Source: Terracoccus luteus
Lineage (GTDB): Bacteria > Actinomycetota > Actinomycetes > Actinomycetales > Dermatophilaceae
DNA length: 64,000 nucleotides
Direction of reading: 5' to 3'
Assembly (NCBI RefSeq): GCF_003635045.1
Contig: NZ_RBXT01000001.1
Span: 3,286,001 to 3,350,000, forward strand
Under the pieces are notes generated by a model, which worked only from the letters and a program-made list of their open reading frames with translations, was not told the DNA's origin and made no database searches. Positions 1-8,525 of this stretch are shown in pieces; the first letter of the stretch is position 1, and every line of letters starts with the position of its first letter. The translations under genes were made by a program, and so were the position numbers.

Positions 1-600
1 GCCATCATCGAGCCGATGCTCTCGATCGTCGGCAGCCTCGTGACGGCCTACAAGAAGGCCGGTGTCGTCCCCGTGCGCACCGGCAACCGCTCGAGCAGCA
101 ACGCCCCCCGCAACGTCTACCGCAGCCGTGACGGTCGGTGGCTCGCGGTGTCGACGAGCGCGCAGCGCATCGCCGAGCGGGTGATGGTGCTCGTCGGCCG
201 CCCCGACCTCGTCGAGCAGCCGTGGTTCTCGAGCGGCACGGGGCGGGTCGCGCACGTCGACGAGCTCGACACGGCGGTCGGTGACTGGATCGCCGCGCGT
301 GACGCCGACGAGGTCGTCGCCGCCTTCGAGCAGGCGGCGGCGGCGATCGCCCCGATCTACGACGTCGCCGACATCGCGGTCGACCCGCAGTTCGCCGCCC
401 TCGGCAGCTTCGTCGACCTGCCCGACGACGAGCTCGGCGAGCTGAGCATCCAGAACGTGACGTTCCGGCTGTCGGAGACACCCGGCCGCGTCCGGTGGAC
501 CGGCCCGCCCAAGGGCAAGCACACCGACGAGGTGCTGCGCGAGGCCGGCTACGACGACGACGAGATCGCGGCCCTGCGCGAGAGCGGAGCGGTGCGGTGA
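1..600 (+). CDS. CaiB/BaiF (family III) CoA-transferase, 5'-truncated
   Basis: The reading frame is open from base 1, so the true start lies left of the window and only about 199 C-terminal residues are seen. The text resembles the C-terminal half of family III CoA-transferases. A segment running from GNRSSSNAPRNVY through DGRWLAVS is typical of the part after the catalytic region, and the protein ends with the usual GRVRWTGPP...L-x-E-x-GY-x-x-x-EI-x-x-L tail. Such enzymes move CoA between carboxylic acids through a glutamyl/aspartyl-CoA intermediate. The catalytic Asp is not in the window. The stop overlaps the GTG of the next gene (GTGA), so the two are probably co-translated and act on the same acyl-CoA pathway. 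The substrate cannot be told. Confidence 0.8.
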   Translation, partial: AIIEPMLSIVGSLVTAYKKAGVVPVRTGNRSSSNAPRNVYRSRDGRWLAVSTSAQRIAERVMVLVGRPDLVEQPWFSSGTGRVAHVDELDTAVGDWIAARDADEVVAAFEQAAAAIAPIYDVADIAVDPQFAALGSFVDLPDDELGELSIQNVTFRLSETPGRVRWTGPPKGKHTDEVLREAGYDDDEIAALRESGAVR

Positions 601-1553
601 GCGACACGCGCGGCACGCCCCGCACGCACGGCACGCACGGTCACGGGCGGCCGTGGCTGAGCTGGCTGTACGTCCCCGGCGACCGGCCCGAGCGCTTCGA
701 CAAGGCCGTCGCCAGTGGCGCCTCGGTCGTCATCCTCGACCTCGAGGATGCCGTGTCGCCGGCCCACAAGGACGCCGCCCGCACGCACGTCGTGACCTAC
801 CTGAACGAGCGGTCGCAGGGCTCGACACCGGTCCACGTGCGCATCAACGGTCTCGGCACGGCGTGGGTCGACGACGACTTGGCTGCGTTGGCGGCCGACG
901 ACCGGGGTGGTGACCGCGGTGGTGACCGCGGTGGTGACCGCGGAGGTGACAGTGGCGGCGCGGCAGCGCGCCCAGACGGCATCCGTGTGCCCAAGGTCGA
1001 GTCCGTCGCCGACCTCGACCGGGTCGCCGAAGCGGTGGGGCCGTCGATGCCGCTCTACGCGATCCTCGAGTCGGCCCGCGGACTGCGGTCGGTGGACGCG
1101 ATCGCGGCGCACCCGTCGGTGGCCGGAGTGGCACTCGGTGAGCAGGACCTCCTCGCCGAGCTCGGCGTCACCGCCCCGGCCGCGGTCAACGCCATGCGCC
1201 TCCAGGTCGTGCTCGCCGCGGCGGCGGCCGGCAAGGGGCCGGTGCCGATGTCGGTGTTCCCGCGCCTCCGTGACGACGCGGGCTTTCTCGAGACCTGCCG
1301 CGAGGGGCGCGCGCTCGGCATGGTCGGTCGCTCCGTCATCCACCCCACGCAGGTCGCCCTGACCCGTCAGGCGTTCCGACCCGAGCAGCGCGAGATCGGC
1401 TGGGCCGCAGAGGTCGTCGCGGCGGCGGGTGACGACGACACGCCCGGGGCCACGACGACGACCGACGGCCAGTTCGTCGACGCCCCAGTGCTCGCCCGCG
1501 CCCGGGCCCTGCTCGCCCTCGCCGACGCGACGCGCGAGCCCGACGGCACCTGA
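597..1553 (+). CDS. HpcH/HpaI aldolase/citrate lyase (CitE-like) family protein
   Basis: The start is taken at GTG 597, which overlaps the previous stop (GTGA); an open frame extends further upstream inside the CoA-transferase but has no support. The protein (318 aa) opens with W-L-Y-V-P-G-D-R-P-E-R-F, the family's CoA/substrate-binding start. It has the metal-binding region DLEDAV, the E of ILESARG, and the typical VHP-S-V and SVIHPTQ segments of CitE-like TIM-barrel lyases. These enzymes cleave or form malyl-, citramalyl- or citryl-CoA type bonds. Together with the upstream CoA-transferase it suggests an organic-acid activation/lyase pair. Unusual: near residue 103 a Gly-Gly-Asp-Arg repeat, encoded by tandem 12-mers, is inserted where relatives have a short loop. 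The stop codon abuts the convergent stop of the next gene. Confidence 0.85.
   Translation: MSDTRGTPRTHGTHGHGRPWLSWLYVPGDRPERFDKAVASGASVVILDLEDAVSPAHKDAARTHVVTYLNERSQGSTPVHVRINGLGTAWVDDDLAALAADDRGGDRGGDRGGDRGGDSGGAAARPDGIRVPKVESVADLDRVAEAVGPSMPLYAILESARGLRSVDAIAAHPSVAGVALGEQDLLAELGVTAPAAVNAMRLQVVLAAAAAGKGPVPMSVFPRLRDDAGFLETCREGRALGMVGRSVIHPTQVALTRQAFRPEQREIGWAAEVVAAAGDDDTPGATTTTDGQFVDAPVLARARALLALADATREPDGT
906..953 (+). repeat. 12-bp tandem repeat inside the CitE-like gene
   Basis: Three perfect copies of GGTGGTGACCGC (906-917, 918-929, 930-941) are followed by one degenerate copy (942-953). They encode Arg-Gly-Gly-Asp units. The length is a multiple of three, so copy-number change keeps the frame. 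Confidence 0.9.
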
Positions 1554-2969
1554 TCAGGCGGCCGGGCCGACGCGGGGGTGCACGACGGCACCGCGTACCC
1601 TGCCGGGACGCGTCGCCGCCAACACCCTGGCCAGGGTCACCGGCGACGCGAGCGACAGCGGCGGCGCGTCGAGGTTGAGCACGCGGTTGAGACGCCGGGC
1701 CACGGGCAGCGACGAGTGGGTCGCGCGCATGACCCGGTCGACGTAGAGGTTGACGACCGCCGACCCTCGTGGACGCTCGCCCACGGTCGCGGAATGCGCG
1801 AAGTCGCCGCCGACCGCGATGGTCCACGGGACGTCGATGATGCGAGCGGCCTTGCGGTGGAACGACATCGGTAGCCGACCGTCCGCGATCGCGCCGGCCC
1901 CGCCGCCGAGTCCCACGAGGGCGCGGCCCAGGGCCTCGGCCTGCAGCGCGGACGAGGACATCCCCTGCCCGTAGACGGGGTCGAAGCTGCAGGCGGCGTC
2001 GCCGACGGCGACCAGGCCGGCCGGCATCCGGTCGAGCCGCTCGAAGTGTCGGCGACGGCTGGCGGGGTAGCGGAACACCGCCACCTCGGACACCGGCTCG
2101 CACCGACGCAGGATCTGACCGACCACCGGCGACGGCAGCGACTCGGCGAAGGCCGCGAAGCCCTCGTCGTCGGCGGGTGGCGCGTCGCCGTGCATGCCGG
2201 CGACCGTGATCTGCCACCGGTCGCCCTCGACGGGCATGGCGGCGCCGACGCGCAGACCGTCCTCGGGTGCGGAGGCGATGACGGCGAACTGCCCCGAGAA
2301 GTCACCCGGCGAGCGCCGGAGCAGGCGTGAGGCGTAGGCGACGTCGATGCCGACCTCGGTCGTCGGCGGGACGAGCACGCCGTCGGCGGCGAGCCGGTGC
2401 AGCAGGCGCGAGCTGCGGCCAGAGCAGTCGGCCACGAGGTCGGCGGCCCACGTTCGGTCGCCGGACCGGACGCCCGTGACCCGGTCGCCGTCGAGCGTCA
2501 CCGCGTCGGCCCGGACGCCCTCGACGACGGTCACGTTCGGCAGCGCCGCCACCCGCCGACGGACGACGTGCTCGAGGAGGGGACGCGTGAGGCTGAGCGT
2601 GCTGCCGCCCCAGTCGCCCCGGGCGCGGTAGCCGCCTGACTGCCACACCCAGCCCCCGGTGCCATCGACCGTGACCGCGCCCTCGGCGACCAGCTCGGAG
2701 CGGATGCCGGGGAACCACTCCTCGAGCAGGCGCAGCCCCGCCGCGAGCAGCGCGTGCAGGTGCCGGCCCTGGGGGACGTGGCCGCGGGCTGTCGCGTCGA
2801 CGGGCAGGGACTCGCGCTCGAGCACGACGACCTGCGCCGCGTGGTCACTGAGGACGCGCGCGGTGAGCAGCCCGGCGATGCTGCCGCCGACGACGACCGC
2901 CCGACCGGTCGTGACCGTTGCTGCGGCGTCGGGTGGTGGCGCCGACGATCCGGTTCGTCGCAGCTGCAC
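1554..2969 (-). CDS. FAD-dependent monooxygenase/oxidoreductase
   Basis: About 471 aa. A Rossmann fold near the N-terminus carries G-G-S-I-A-G-L (FAD ADP binding). A GDAACSFDPVYGQGMS-type motif in the C-terminal half is the second FAD contact of aromatic hydroxylase-like enzymes (PHBH fold). It belongs to the 2-polyprenyl-6-methoxyphenol hydroxylase / geranylgeranyl-reductase-like superfamily, usually acting on aromatic or isoprenoid substrates; the substrate here is unknown. Start chosen at GTG 2969 because GGGAGGA lies just upstream; an in-frame GTG/ATG further up (about 3026) lacks one. It is convergent with the CitE-like gene, the two stops being directly adjacent (CCTGATCAGG). It is separated from the Dpg-NRPS operon by one gene, so a tailoring role there is possible but not shown. 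Confidence 0.8.
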   Translation of the reverse strand: MQLRRTGSSAPPPDAAATVTTGRAVVVGGSIAGLLTARVLSDHAAQVVVLERESLPVDATARGHVPQGRHLHALLAAGLRLLEEWFPGIRSELVAEGAVTVDGTGGWVWQSGGYRARGDWGGSTLSLTRPLLEHVVRRRVAALPNVTVVEGVRADAVTLDGDRVTGVRSGDRTWAADLVADCSGRSSRLLHRLAADGVLVPPTTEVGIDVAYASRLLRRSPGDFSGQFAVIASAPEDGLRVGAAMPVEGDRWQITVAGMHGDAPPADDEGFAAFAESLPSPVVGQILRRCEPVSEVAVFRYPASRRRHFERLDRMPAGLVAVGDAACSFDPVYGQGMSSSALQAEALGRALVGLGGGAGAIADGRLPMSFHRKAARIIDVPWTIAVGGDFAHSATVGERPRGSAVVNLYVDRVMRATHSSLPVARRLNRVLNLDAPPLSLASPVTLARVLAATRPGRVRGAVVHPRVGPAA

Positions 2970-3127
2970 GGCCGTTCCTCCCTGCCGGTGCCACCGCACC
3001 CCGGACGGCCGCGTCGACGCGTCCACGCTAACGACGTGGGGGCCCGCCGTGAAGACCCGTCACCCACGTCAGGCGCACCGACGCACCTGCCGGGCTCGAC
3101 GGCATCCGGGCGGCGGGTGACCCTCGG

Positions 3128-3133
3128 TAGGGT
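3128..3133 (+). promoter_or_regulatory. -10 box TAGGGT of a leaderless start
   Basis: TAGGGT is followed by exactly six bases and then GTG 3140. The same TANNNT-N6-start geometry recurs at five other genes in this window, which supports leaderless transcription. Confidence 0.5.
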
Positions 3134-3139
3134 GCGTCG

Positions 3140-4318
3140 GTGGCGGCCGACCGGGCCACCTCGACACACCCCCGACCGCGAGGACCGACCGTGACCGCGA
3201 CCGCACCGCCGCCCGACGCGCCCCGCGACTCGGTCGTGGACGTCGCGAGCGCGCAGCCCATCGACCGCACGTGGGTGCAGTGGGCGGTCGGGCGGCTCGA
3301 GGCCGACACACGGCGCAGTGCCGACACGCACCTGCTACCGCTGCGGCCCCCGGCGGAGCGATCGGTCGACGTCTACCTCAAGGACGAGTCGACCCACCCG
3401 ACGGGCAGCCTCAAGCACCGACTGGCGCGCTCGCTCTTCCTCTTCGCCCTGTGCAACGGTCAGATCGGTCCGCGCACGACGGTCGTCGAGGCCTCGAGCG
3501 GCTCGACCGCCATCAGCGAGGCGTACTTCGCGCGGCTGCTCGGGCTGCCGTTCGTGGCCGTCATGGTGCGCACGACGAGCCGCGAGAAGATCGCGCTCAT
3601 CGAGCGCGAGGGTGGGCGCTGCGAGCTCGTCGACTCCGCGGGCGAGGTGTACGACGTCGCGCGGCGGCTCGCCGACGAGTGCGGCGGCCTCTACCTCGAC
3701 CAGTTCACCAACGCCGAGCGCGCGACCGACTGGCGCGGCAACAACAACATCGCCGAGTCGATCTTCGAGCAGCTCGAGCTCGAGACGCACCCGGTGCCCA
3801 CGTGGGTCGTCGTCGGCGCCGGCACCGGCGGCACGAGCGCGACCATCGGGCGCTACCTGCGCTACCGCGGCCTGCCGACGCGGCTGGCCGTCGTCGACCC
3901 CGAGGGCTCGGCGTTCCTGTCGGCCTACGCGGGCCAGGGCGACGCCGGTCGCGGGTCGCGCATCGAGGGCATCGGCCGCCCGCGCGTCGAGCCGTCGTTC
4001 GTGCCCCAGGTCGTCGACCGGATGCTGGGGGTGCCGGATGCCGCGTCGGTAGCGGCCATGAGGTTCCTGAGGTCGCACCTCGGCATCGCGGCCGGGCCCT
4101 CCACCGGGACCAACCTCGTCGGGGCCCTGCGGCTCGCGTGCGAGATGCGTCAGCAGGGCGTGGCGGGCTCGATCGTCACGCTCATGTGCGACCGGGCCGA
4201 GCGCTACGACGCCACCTTCGACGACGACGGGTGGCTGCGGGCGCAGGGGCTCGACTGGCAGGCGTGGAGCGGGCGCATCGAGCGGGCGTGGTCCGAGCTC
4301 GAGTGGCCGGTCGCTTGA
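3140..4318 (+). CDS. PLP-dependent cysteine synthase family protein
   Basis: 392 aa of fold-type II PLP enzyme. The Schiff-base lysine is in TGSLKHR (about residue 92), the pocket ASSGST (N of the usual SSGN replaced by S) follows, and the phosphate loop is GAGTGGTSA. This matches the cysteine synthase/cystathionine beta-synthase family in its CysK-like form found in actinobacteria, often annotated only as PLP-dependent cysteine synthase family protein. It may make cysteine or another beta-substituted alanine. Start GTG 3140 is preferred because a TAGGGT box lies 6 nt upstream (leaderless); GTG 3191 with a weak AGGA is the alternative. It runs convergently toward the Dpg operon, with only 45 bp between the stops. 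A link to the NRPS product (e.g. supply of an unusual amino acid) is only a guess. Confidence 0.82.
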   Translation: MAADRATSTHPRPRGPTVTATAPPPDAPRDSVVDVASAQPIDRTWVQWAVGRLEADTRRSADTHLLPLRPPAERSVDVYLKDESTHPTGSLKHRLARSLFLFALCNGQIGPRTTVVEASSGSTAISEAYFARLLGLPFVAVMVRTTSREKIALIEREGGRCELVDSAGEVYDVARRLADECGGLYLDQFTNAERATDWRGNNNIAESIFEQLELETHPVPTWVVVGAGTGGTSATIGRYLRYRGLPTRLAVVDPEGSAFLSAYAGQGDAGRGSRIEGIGRPRVEPSFVPQVVDRMLGVPDAASVAAMRFLRSHLGIAAGPSTGTNLVGALRLACEMRQQGVAGSIVTLMCDRAERYDATFDDDGWLRAQGLDWQAWSGRIERAWSELEWPVA

Positions 4319-4363
4319 CCCCCACCTCACTCGAGTCGCTCGCCGGCGCACCCTCGGCGGCAG

Positions 4364-5173
4364 TCAGCTCCCGGTCCAGACCGGGTCACGCTTCTCGGCG
4401 AAGGCGACGACTCCCTCTCGCGCGTCACGACTCTGCCGTCGTCGCTCTTCCTCGACGTAGGTCCGCGTGAAGGCGTCGGGCAGAGGCAGGGCCTGCGACT
4501 CGTAGAAGGACTGTTTGATCGCGCGCACCGAGAGGGGGGCGGCTCGGAGGATGGCCTGGACCAGGTCGTCGACGGACCTGTCGAGGTCCTCACGGGGCAC
4601 CACCGCATTCACCAGCCCGAACTGCAGAGCGCGCTCGGCCGACATCGGCCGCCCGGTGAGCAGATGCTCGAGGGCCACCCGAGGTGGCACCTGACGCCCG
4701 AGGCGGAAGACACCCCCCGCCCCGGGGACCAGTCCCCGGAGGGCCTCGGGCAGCCCGAACGAGGAGTCGTCGGCCGCGACGATGAGGTCCGTCGCCATCG
4801 CGAGCTCGAAACCGCCCCCCAGAACGTGTCCGAAAACCCGGGCCACCACCGGTTTGGTGATGTCGAAGCGGTCGGTGAGTCGAGGCGCGCCGGGCTTGCC
4901 GGCGCTGCCGAACGACACCGCCCGCACGGCATCGGTGTGAGCCGCCGTCTCCTTGAGGTCCTGCCCGACGCAGAAAGCGCGCGTGCCCGCGCCGGTGAGA
5001 ACGGCCACCCGGACGTCCGTGTCGCCCTGCACGACCTCCCAGGCGTCCGCGAGCCGGCGGTGCGTCTCGCTGTCCAGGGCGTTGAGCACCTCGGGACGGT
5101 TCAGCGTGATGCGCGCGACGTGGCCCTCGACGTGCACGATCACCGGAGACCGGTCGGAGATCGTCGCGCTCAC
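4364..5173 (-). CDS. dpgD: Enoyl-CoA hydratase/isomerase, DpgD-like
   Basis: 269 aa crotonase-fold protein with NRPEVLNALDSET near the N-terminus, an oxyanion-hole segment GHVLGGGFELA and the GLVPGAGG region. In glycopeptide-antibiotic clusters DpgD (with DpgB) assists the type III PKS DpgA in cyclising and dehydrating a tetraketide to 3,5-dihydroxyphenylacetyl-CoA. It is the last gene of the operon. Its GTG start 5173 overlaps the stop of the MFS gene (GTGA), and GGAGGT sits immediately upstream within that gene. Identification as DpgD rests mainly on the presence of DpgA, B and C in the same run; by sequence alone it is a generic enoyl-CoA hydratase. The exporter lies between it and dpgC, an order unlike the contiguous dpgABCD set of glycopeptide clusters. 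Confidence 0.82.
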   Translation of the reverse strand: MSATISDRSPVIVHVEGHVARITLNRPEVLNALDSETHRRLADAWEVVQGDTDVRVAVLTGAGTRAFCVGQDLKETAAHTDAVRAVSFGSAGKPGAPRLTDRFDITKPVVARVFGHVLGGGFELAMATDLIVAADDSSFGLPEALRGLVPGAGGVFRLGRQVPPRVALEHLLTGRPMSAERALQFGLVNAVVPREDLDRSVDDLVQAILRAAPLSVRAIKQSFYESQALPLPDAFTRTYVEEERRRQSRDAREGVVAFAEKRDPVWTGS

Positions 5174-6405
5174 ACCTCCTCCGGCCAGTCGGCCCGCCGG
5201 ATGGCGGGTGAGGCGTATCCGACGAACATCGCCACGAGCAGGAGCGCGGCGAGGCCGCCGACGGCGACCCAGGGAGCGAGCTCGAGGAGCAGACCCGACA
5301 CGAGCACGCCCAGGGCTGAGCCCGTTCCGAGCACGGTCATGAAAGCCGTGACGGTGCGGCCACGCTGCTCGTCGCTGACCTGACGGAAGATGAGGATGTC
5401 GACGAGGATGCGCACGGTCGGCCCGCCGACCCCGATGAGAGCGAGCACGACCGCCATCACCCACGGCCCCCGGACGACCGACAGGGCTGCGATGAGGATC
5501 GTGGTGAAGGTTCCGACGACGAGCAGCAGCACCCCGGGACGGAAGATCCGTTGCATCGGCTTGACGAGGAGGGTACCGAGCAGACCTCCCACCGCGAGGC
5601 CCGCGGAGGTGGCCCCGATGACGAGCGGGGGCGCGTCCTGCTGCTGGAGGATGAACACGACGATGAGGATGAGCGGGGCGATGGCGAGGTTGGACGCGGC
5701 GGCGAACACCGTGCCGAGCCGCAGTACCGGGTTGCCCCAGAGGATGCGCAGGCCGGCCGCCGGTCCGGCGGCGTCTCGCGGCGCCCCTGGGTCGATGCGG
5801 CCGAGCGACCGGTCGACGAGGGATGCGAGCAGCAACGCGAGACCCGACAGGGCGCCCGCCACGACGATGGGGACGCCCGCCCCGAAGCCGTACGTGTACC
5901 CCGCCACCGACGGGCCGGCCAGGCTGACCGTGTTTCCCCTCACCTCGTCCTGGGTGAGCGCGCTCGTCAGCTGCTGTGGGGGGACGGCCTTGCGGACCAT
6001 GAGCATCCGCGAGGCCCCGGCGAAGGGGGCCGCGGCCCCCATGACCGCCGCACCCGCGAGAAGCATCCAGACCTGGGCTCGTCCGGTCAGGAGAGCAGCC
6101 GCGACGAGCAGCAGCACGGTGGCTTTGAGCGCCTCGGCGCACAGCAGGAGCCGGCGCCGGTCGTGGCGGTCGACCCACGCACCCGCCGGAATCCCGACGA
6201 GCACCGACGCGGCGAGCTGCACGGCGCCGTAGAGGCCGGCGAGCGCCGGGGAGTCCGTGAGGCCGAGGATGACGAGGGGAAAGGCGACGACCCCCATCTC
6301 GTTGGCGAAGAGGGTGAAGGCAGTCCCACTCCAGAGCAGCTGGAAGTTCTTGTTCCGCCACAGGGGGACCACGACTGCTGCCGGGCGCTCCCGGCTCGTG
6401 CTCAC
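5170..6405 (-). CDS. MFS exporter of the Dpg-NRPS cluster
   Basis: About 411 aa, highly hydrophobic, with the usual MFS layout. A short cytosolic N-terminus ends in PLWRNKNFQLLWSG. The motif-A-like loop is GAWVDRHDRRRLL after TM2, and a large cytosolic loop around residue 195 (SLVDRSLGRIDPG) joins the two halves. It resembles the EntS/MFS_3 group of siderophore and peptide exporters, so export of the NRPS product or self-protection is the likely role. Start: GTG 6405 overlaps the dpgC stop (GTGA), the coupling pattern used elsewhere in this operon; TTG 6426, seven bases after GAAGGAG, is a real alternative and would add seven residues. Its stop overlaps the dpgD GTG. Confidence 0.85.
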   Translation of the reverse strand: MSTSRERPAAVVVPLWRNKNFQLLWSGTAFTLFANEMGVVAFPLVILGLTDSPALAGLYGAVQLAASVLVGIPAGAWVDRHDRRRLLLCAEALKATVLLLVAAALLTGRAQVWMLLAGAAVMGAAAPFAGASRMLMVRKAVPPQQLTSALTQDEVRGNTVSLAGPSVAGYTYGFGAGVPIVVAGALSGLALLLASLVDRSLGRIDPGAPRDAAGPAAGLRILWGNPVLRLGTVFAAASNLAIAPLILIVVFILQQQDAPPLVIGATSAGLAVGGLLGTLLVKPMQRIFRPGVLLLVVGTFTTILIAALSVVRGPWVMAVVLALIGVGGPTVRILVDILIFRQVSDEQRGRTVTAFMTVLGTGSALGVLVSGLLLELAPWVAVGGLAALLLVAMFVGYASPAIRRADWPEEV

Positions 6406-7814
6406 AGGTCCGGACGACTCGGCCAACGTGGTGCTCCTTCGGGAGGTACCGGGGCGGGCGGGAACGGTGGGGTCGTGTGGCCCGAGGCCGCGGTCACCGT
6501 ACCGTCGTCGGCACGGTGGACGTGGACCTGACCGCGGGTCTGTGCATCGGTCCGGTCGTCGGTCCGGTCGTGGTCGGGGGTGTCGCCCCGGCCGAAGGCC
6601 GACGCCTTGCCGAGCACGTCGTCGCTGCGAGCCCTCTGGGCCTGCAGGAGCGCGAAGTCGGCCAGGTAGCGACGCAGGTCGTCGGGCGACTCCAGGGAGG
6701 CGTTCACCATGTGCCGGTTCGCCCGGACCGCGGGCTCGGCCATGGCCAGGCACTCCTCGTCGAGCGCCGCGTCCATCTCCTCGGTCGACACCACACGGTC
6801 GAACACGAGGTGGGCGTCGTCGTCATCGGTCCTCACCGCCCGTCCCGTGAGGACGAGCTCACGGGTCATGCGAGCACCGACCTGCCGGATCAGCCGCATG
6901 TTCGCCGCGCCCGGGATGATGCCCTCCTGCGCGGCAGGCAGGGACGCGAAGACCCCCTCTGCAGCCACCACCCGGTCGCAGACGAGGAGAAGCTGTGTCC
7001 CGCCACCGATGGCGAAGCCGTCGACCCCTGCGACCCAGGGTTTGGACCGGACCGACCCTCGTCCCCCCGTCGACAGGCCGTGCAGGATCTTCGCGAGGTA
7101 CCCGGCCTCCCGCTCGAGGAGGTAGCCCACCAGTGGGATTCGGCCGGCGGCCAGCTCGCGCAGGTTGATGCCGGCGCAGAAGACCCGTCGGCCGCGGTAC
7201 TTCGGGTGGGACATCACCCCGCCACGGAGCAGGACCACGCTGGTGAGCGGGTCGAGGAGACAGAGGTCCGCGAGGTACTCGAGCGACCGCAGCTGGTCGA
7301 GGTCCTCGGCGTTGAGGTGCAGACCGTCCTCCATCTGCACCAGGGACACTGCGCCACGACGTTCGAGCGTGACCGTCCCGGACCGCGCGCGGCCGGATGC
7401 CGTGTACGCGGCGAGGTCCCGCTCTGCCGCCGGGGTCGGACGACGCATCGAGTCGAGCAGGTGCAGGCCGGAGGACTGGTCCGACAGGACGTGGTGGAGG
7501 AGGATCGCGTGGTCCACCTCCCATCCCCGCTGCTCCTCGAGAGGTCGCGCCGCGTCCTCCGCCCTCTGGTCACGGGTGGGGAGGAGGCCGGGGACGAGCT
7601 CGGCGACCCGGTCACCGAGCTCGACCATCCTCAGCCGGACGCGTCCGTCATCGGTCGCCGTGCGGTACAGGTCAACCGCACCGGCCTCGAGGGCGTCGTG
7701 GAGGGCCACGTCGAGCTCGGCGCGGCCGGTGCCGGGCGACGCACCATGGGCGGATCGCAGGCCGGCCACCCGTTCGACGGACCCGGCGTCGACGGGGCGG
7801 GCGTGCGAGTTCAC
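6402..7814 (-). CDS. dpgC: DpgC, 3,5-dihydroxyphenylacetyl-CoA dioxygenase
   Basis: 470 aa. The crotonase core shows the DpgC-type features RRVFCAGINLRELAAG, GVDGFAIGGGTQLLL and EGIIPGAANMRL, preceded by an N-terminal helical domain of about 200 residues that ordinary enoyl-CoA hydratases lack. DpgC is known as a cofactor- and metal-independent oxygenase that turns 3,5-dihydroxyphenylacetyl-CoA plus O2 into 3,5-dihydroxyphenylglyoxylate and CoA, the keto acid later transaminated to Dpg. GTG 7814 overlaps the dpgB stop (GTGA). Odd: after ...VLGKASAFGR the protein carries some 55 extra residues rich in Asp, Thr, Arg and Pro that look disordered and run into the start of the exporter gene. Confidence 0.92.
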   Translation of the reverse strand: MNSHARPVDAGSVERVAGLRSAHGASPGTGRAELDVALHDALEAGAVDLYRTATDDGRVRLRMVELGDRVAELVPGLLPTRDQRAEDAARPLEEQRGWEVDHAILLHHVLSDQSSGLHLLDSMRRPTPAAERDLAAYTASGRARSGTVTLERRGAVSLVQMEDGLHLNAEDLDQLRSLEYLADLCLLDPLTSVVLLRGGVMSHPKYRGRRVFCAGINLRELAAGRIPLVGYLLEREAGYLAKILHGLSTGGRGSVRSKPWVAGVDGFAIGGGTQLLLVCDRVVAAEGVFASLPAAQEGIIPGAANMRLIRQVGARMTRELVLTGRAVRTDDDDAHLVFDRVVSTEEMDAALDEECLAMAEPAVRANRHMVNASLESPDDLRRYLADFALLQAQRARSDDVLGKASAFGRGDTPDHDRTDDRTDAQTRGQVHVHRADDGTVTAASGHTTPPFPPAPVPPEGAPRWPSRPDL

Positions 7815-8485
7815 TCGTCGATCCGACGCAGCAGCCGCTCGATGGCGGCGAGATGGCGTCCCAGCGCCTCCTCGAAGGACGAGCTCCCGGCGTCGAAGAT
7901 GAGCTGACGGTGTCGGGCGTGGTCCGGGTTGGGGAGACGACTGGTCACACTGAGCATCCGGAGTGCCTCGGCCCTGGGGTCGTCGACCAGGCGGTCGACG
8001 AGGGCGACGTCGAGGGCGTCCTGGGCCGAGAGCTCGCCCTGCTCGACGAGCAGCCGACGCGCGACGTGCGCCCCGATCTGTGTCACGACCCGGTGCAGGG
8101 CCATGCCCGGCCAGACCCTGCCGGGGTCGGCCAACGCGAAGGTCGCGGTCGGCGAGGCGATGCGCACGTCGGCGGTGAGGAACACCTCGAGTGCCCGCGC
8201 GTGGCACGGTCCGGTGGCAGTCGCCACGATCGGCACGTCAGCCCGCTCCAGGGACCTGAGGGCGGCCTCCCACTTGTTCACCACCGTGAGCTCGGGCGCA
8301 ACGTCCTCAGCACCTCTGCCCGACACCTGCAGGACGAGGGCGGTCGCCTGCGCGGACAGGGCCGCGGTCTCGGTGATCGTCTCGACGGCTGCGCGGTCGA
8401 GACCGTCGTCGAAGTTCAGCTCGACGAACGTCGGACCTGAGCGTCCGCCCGTGGGGGTGTCCGTCGTGGGTTCTGCAATGGTCAT
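7811..8485 (-). CDS. dpgB: DpgB, enoyl-CoA hydratase-like partner of DpgA
   Basis: 224 aa short crotonase-fold protein with segments such as ALRSLERADVPIVATATGPC and VRIASPTATFALADPGRVWPG. The length and position (directly after dpgA, overlapping dpgC) match DpgB of glycopeptide clusters. In the known pathway DpgB strongly stimulates DpgA and helps cyclisation and aromatisation to dihydroxyphenylacetyl-CoA. ATG 8485 lies 40 bp after the dpgA stop, the largest internal gap of the operon, and has only a weak GGA in front of it. The C-terminus overlaps the dpgC start by four bases. It is far more divergent from generic hydratases than DpgD, as expected for this subfamily. Confidence 0.88.
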   Translation of the reverse strand: MTIAEPTTDTPTGGRSGPTFVELNFDDGLDRAAVETITETAALSAQATALVLQVSGRGAEDVAPELTVVNKWEAALRSLERADVPIVATATGPCHARALEVFLTADVRIASPTATFALADPGRVWPGMALHRVVTQIGAHVARRLLVEQGELSAQDALDVALVDRLVDDPRAEALRMLSVTSRLPNPDHARHRQLIFDAGSSSFEEALGRHLAAIERLLRRIDE

Positions 8486-8525
8486 GTCGATCCGTTCGTC
8501 GTGGGGATGAGGTGTGCGGCCGGGG

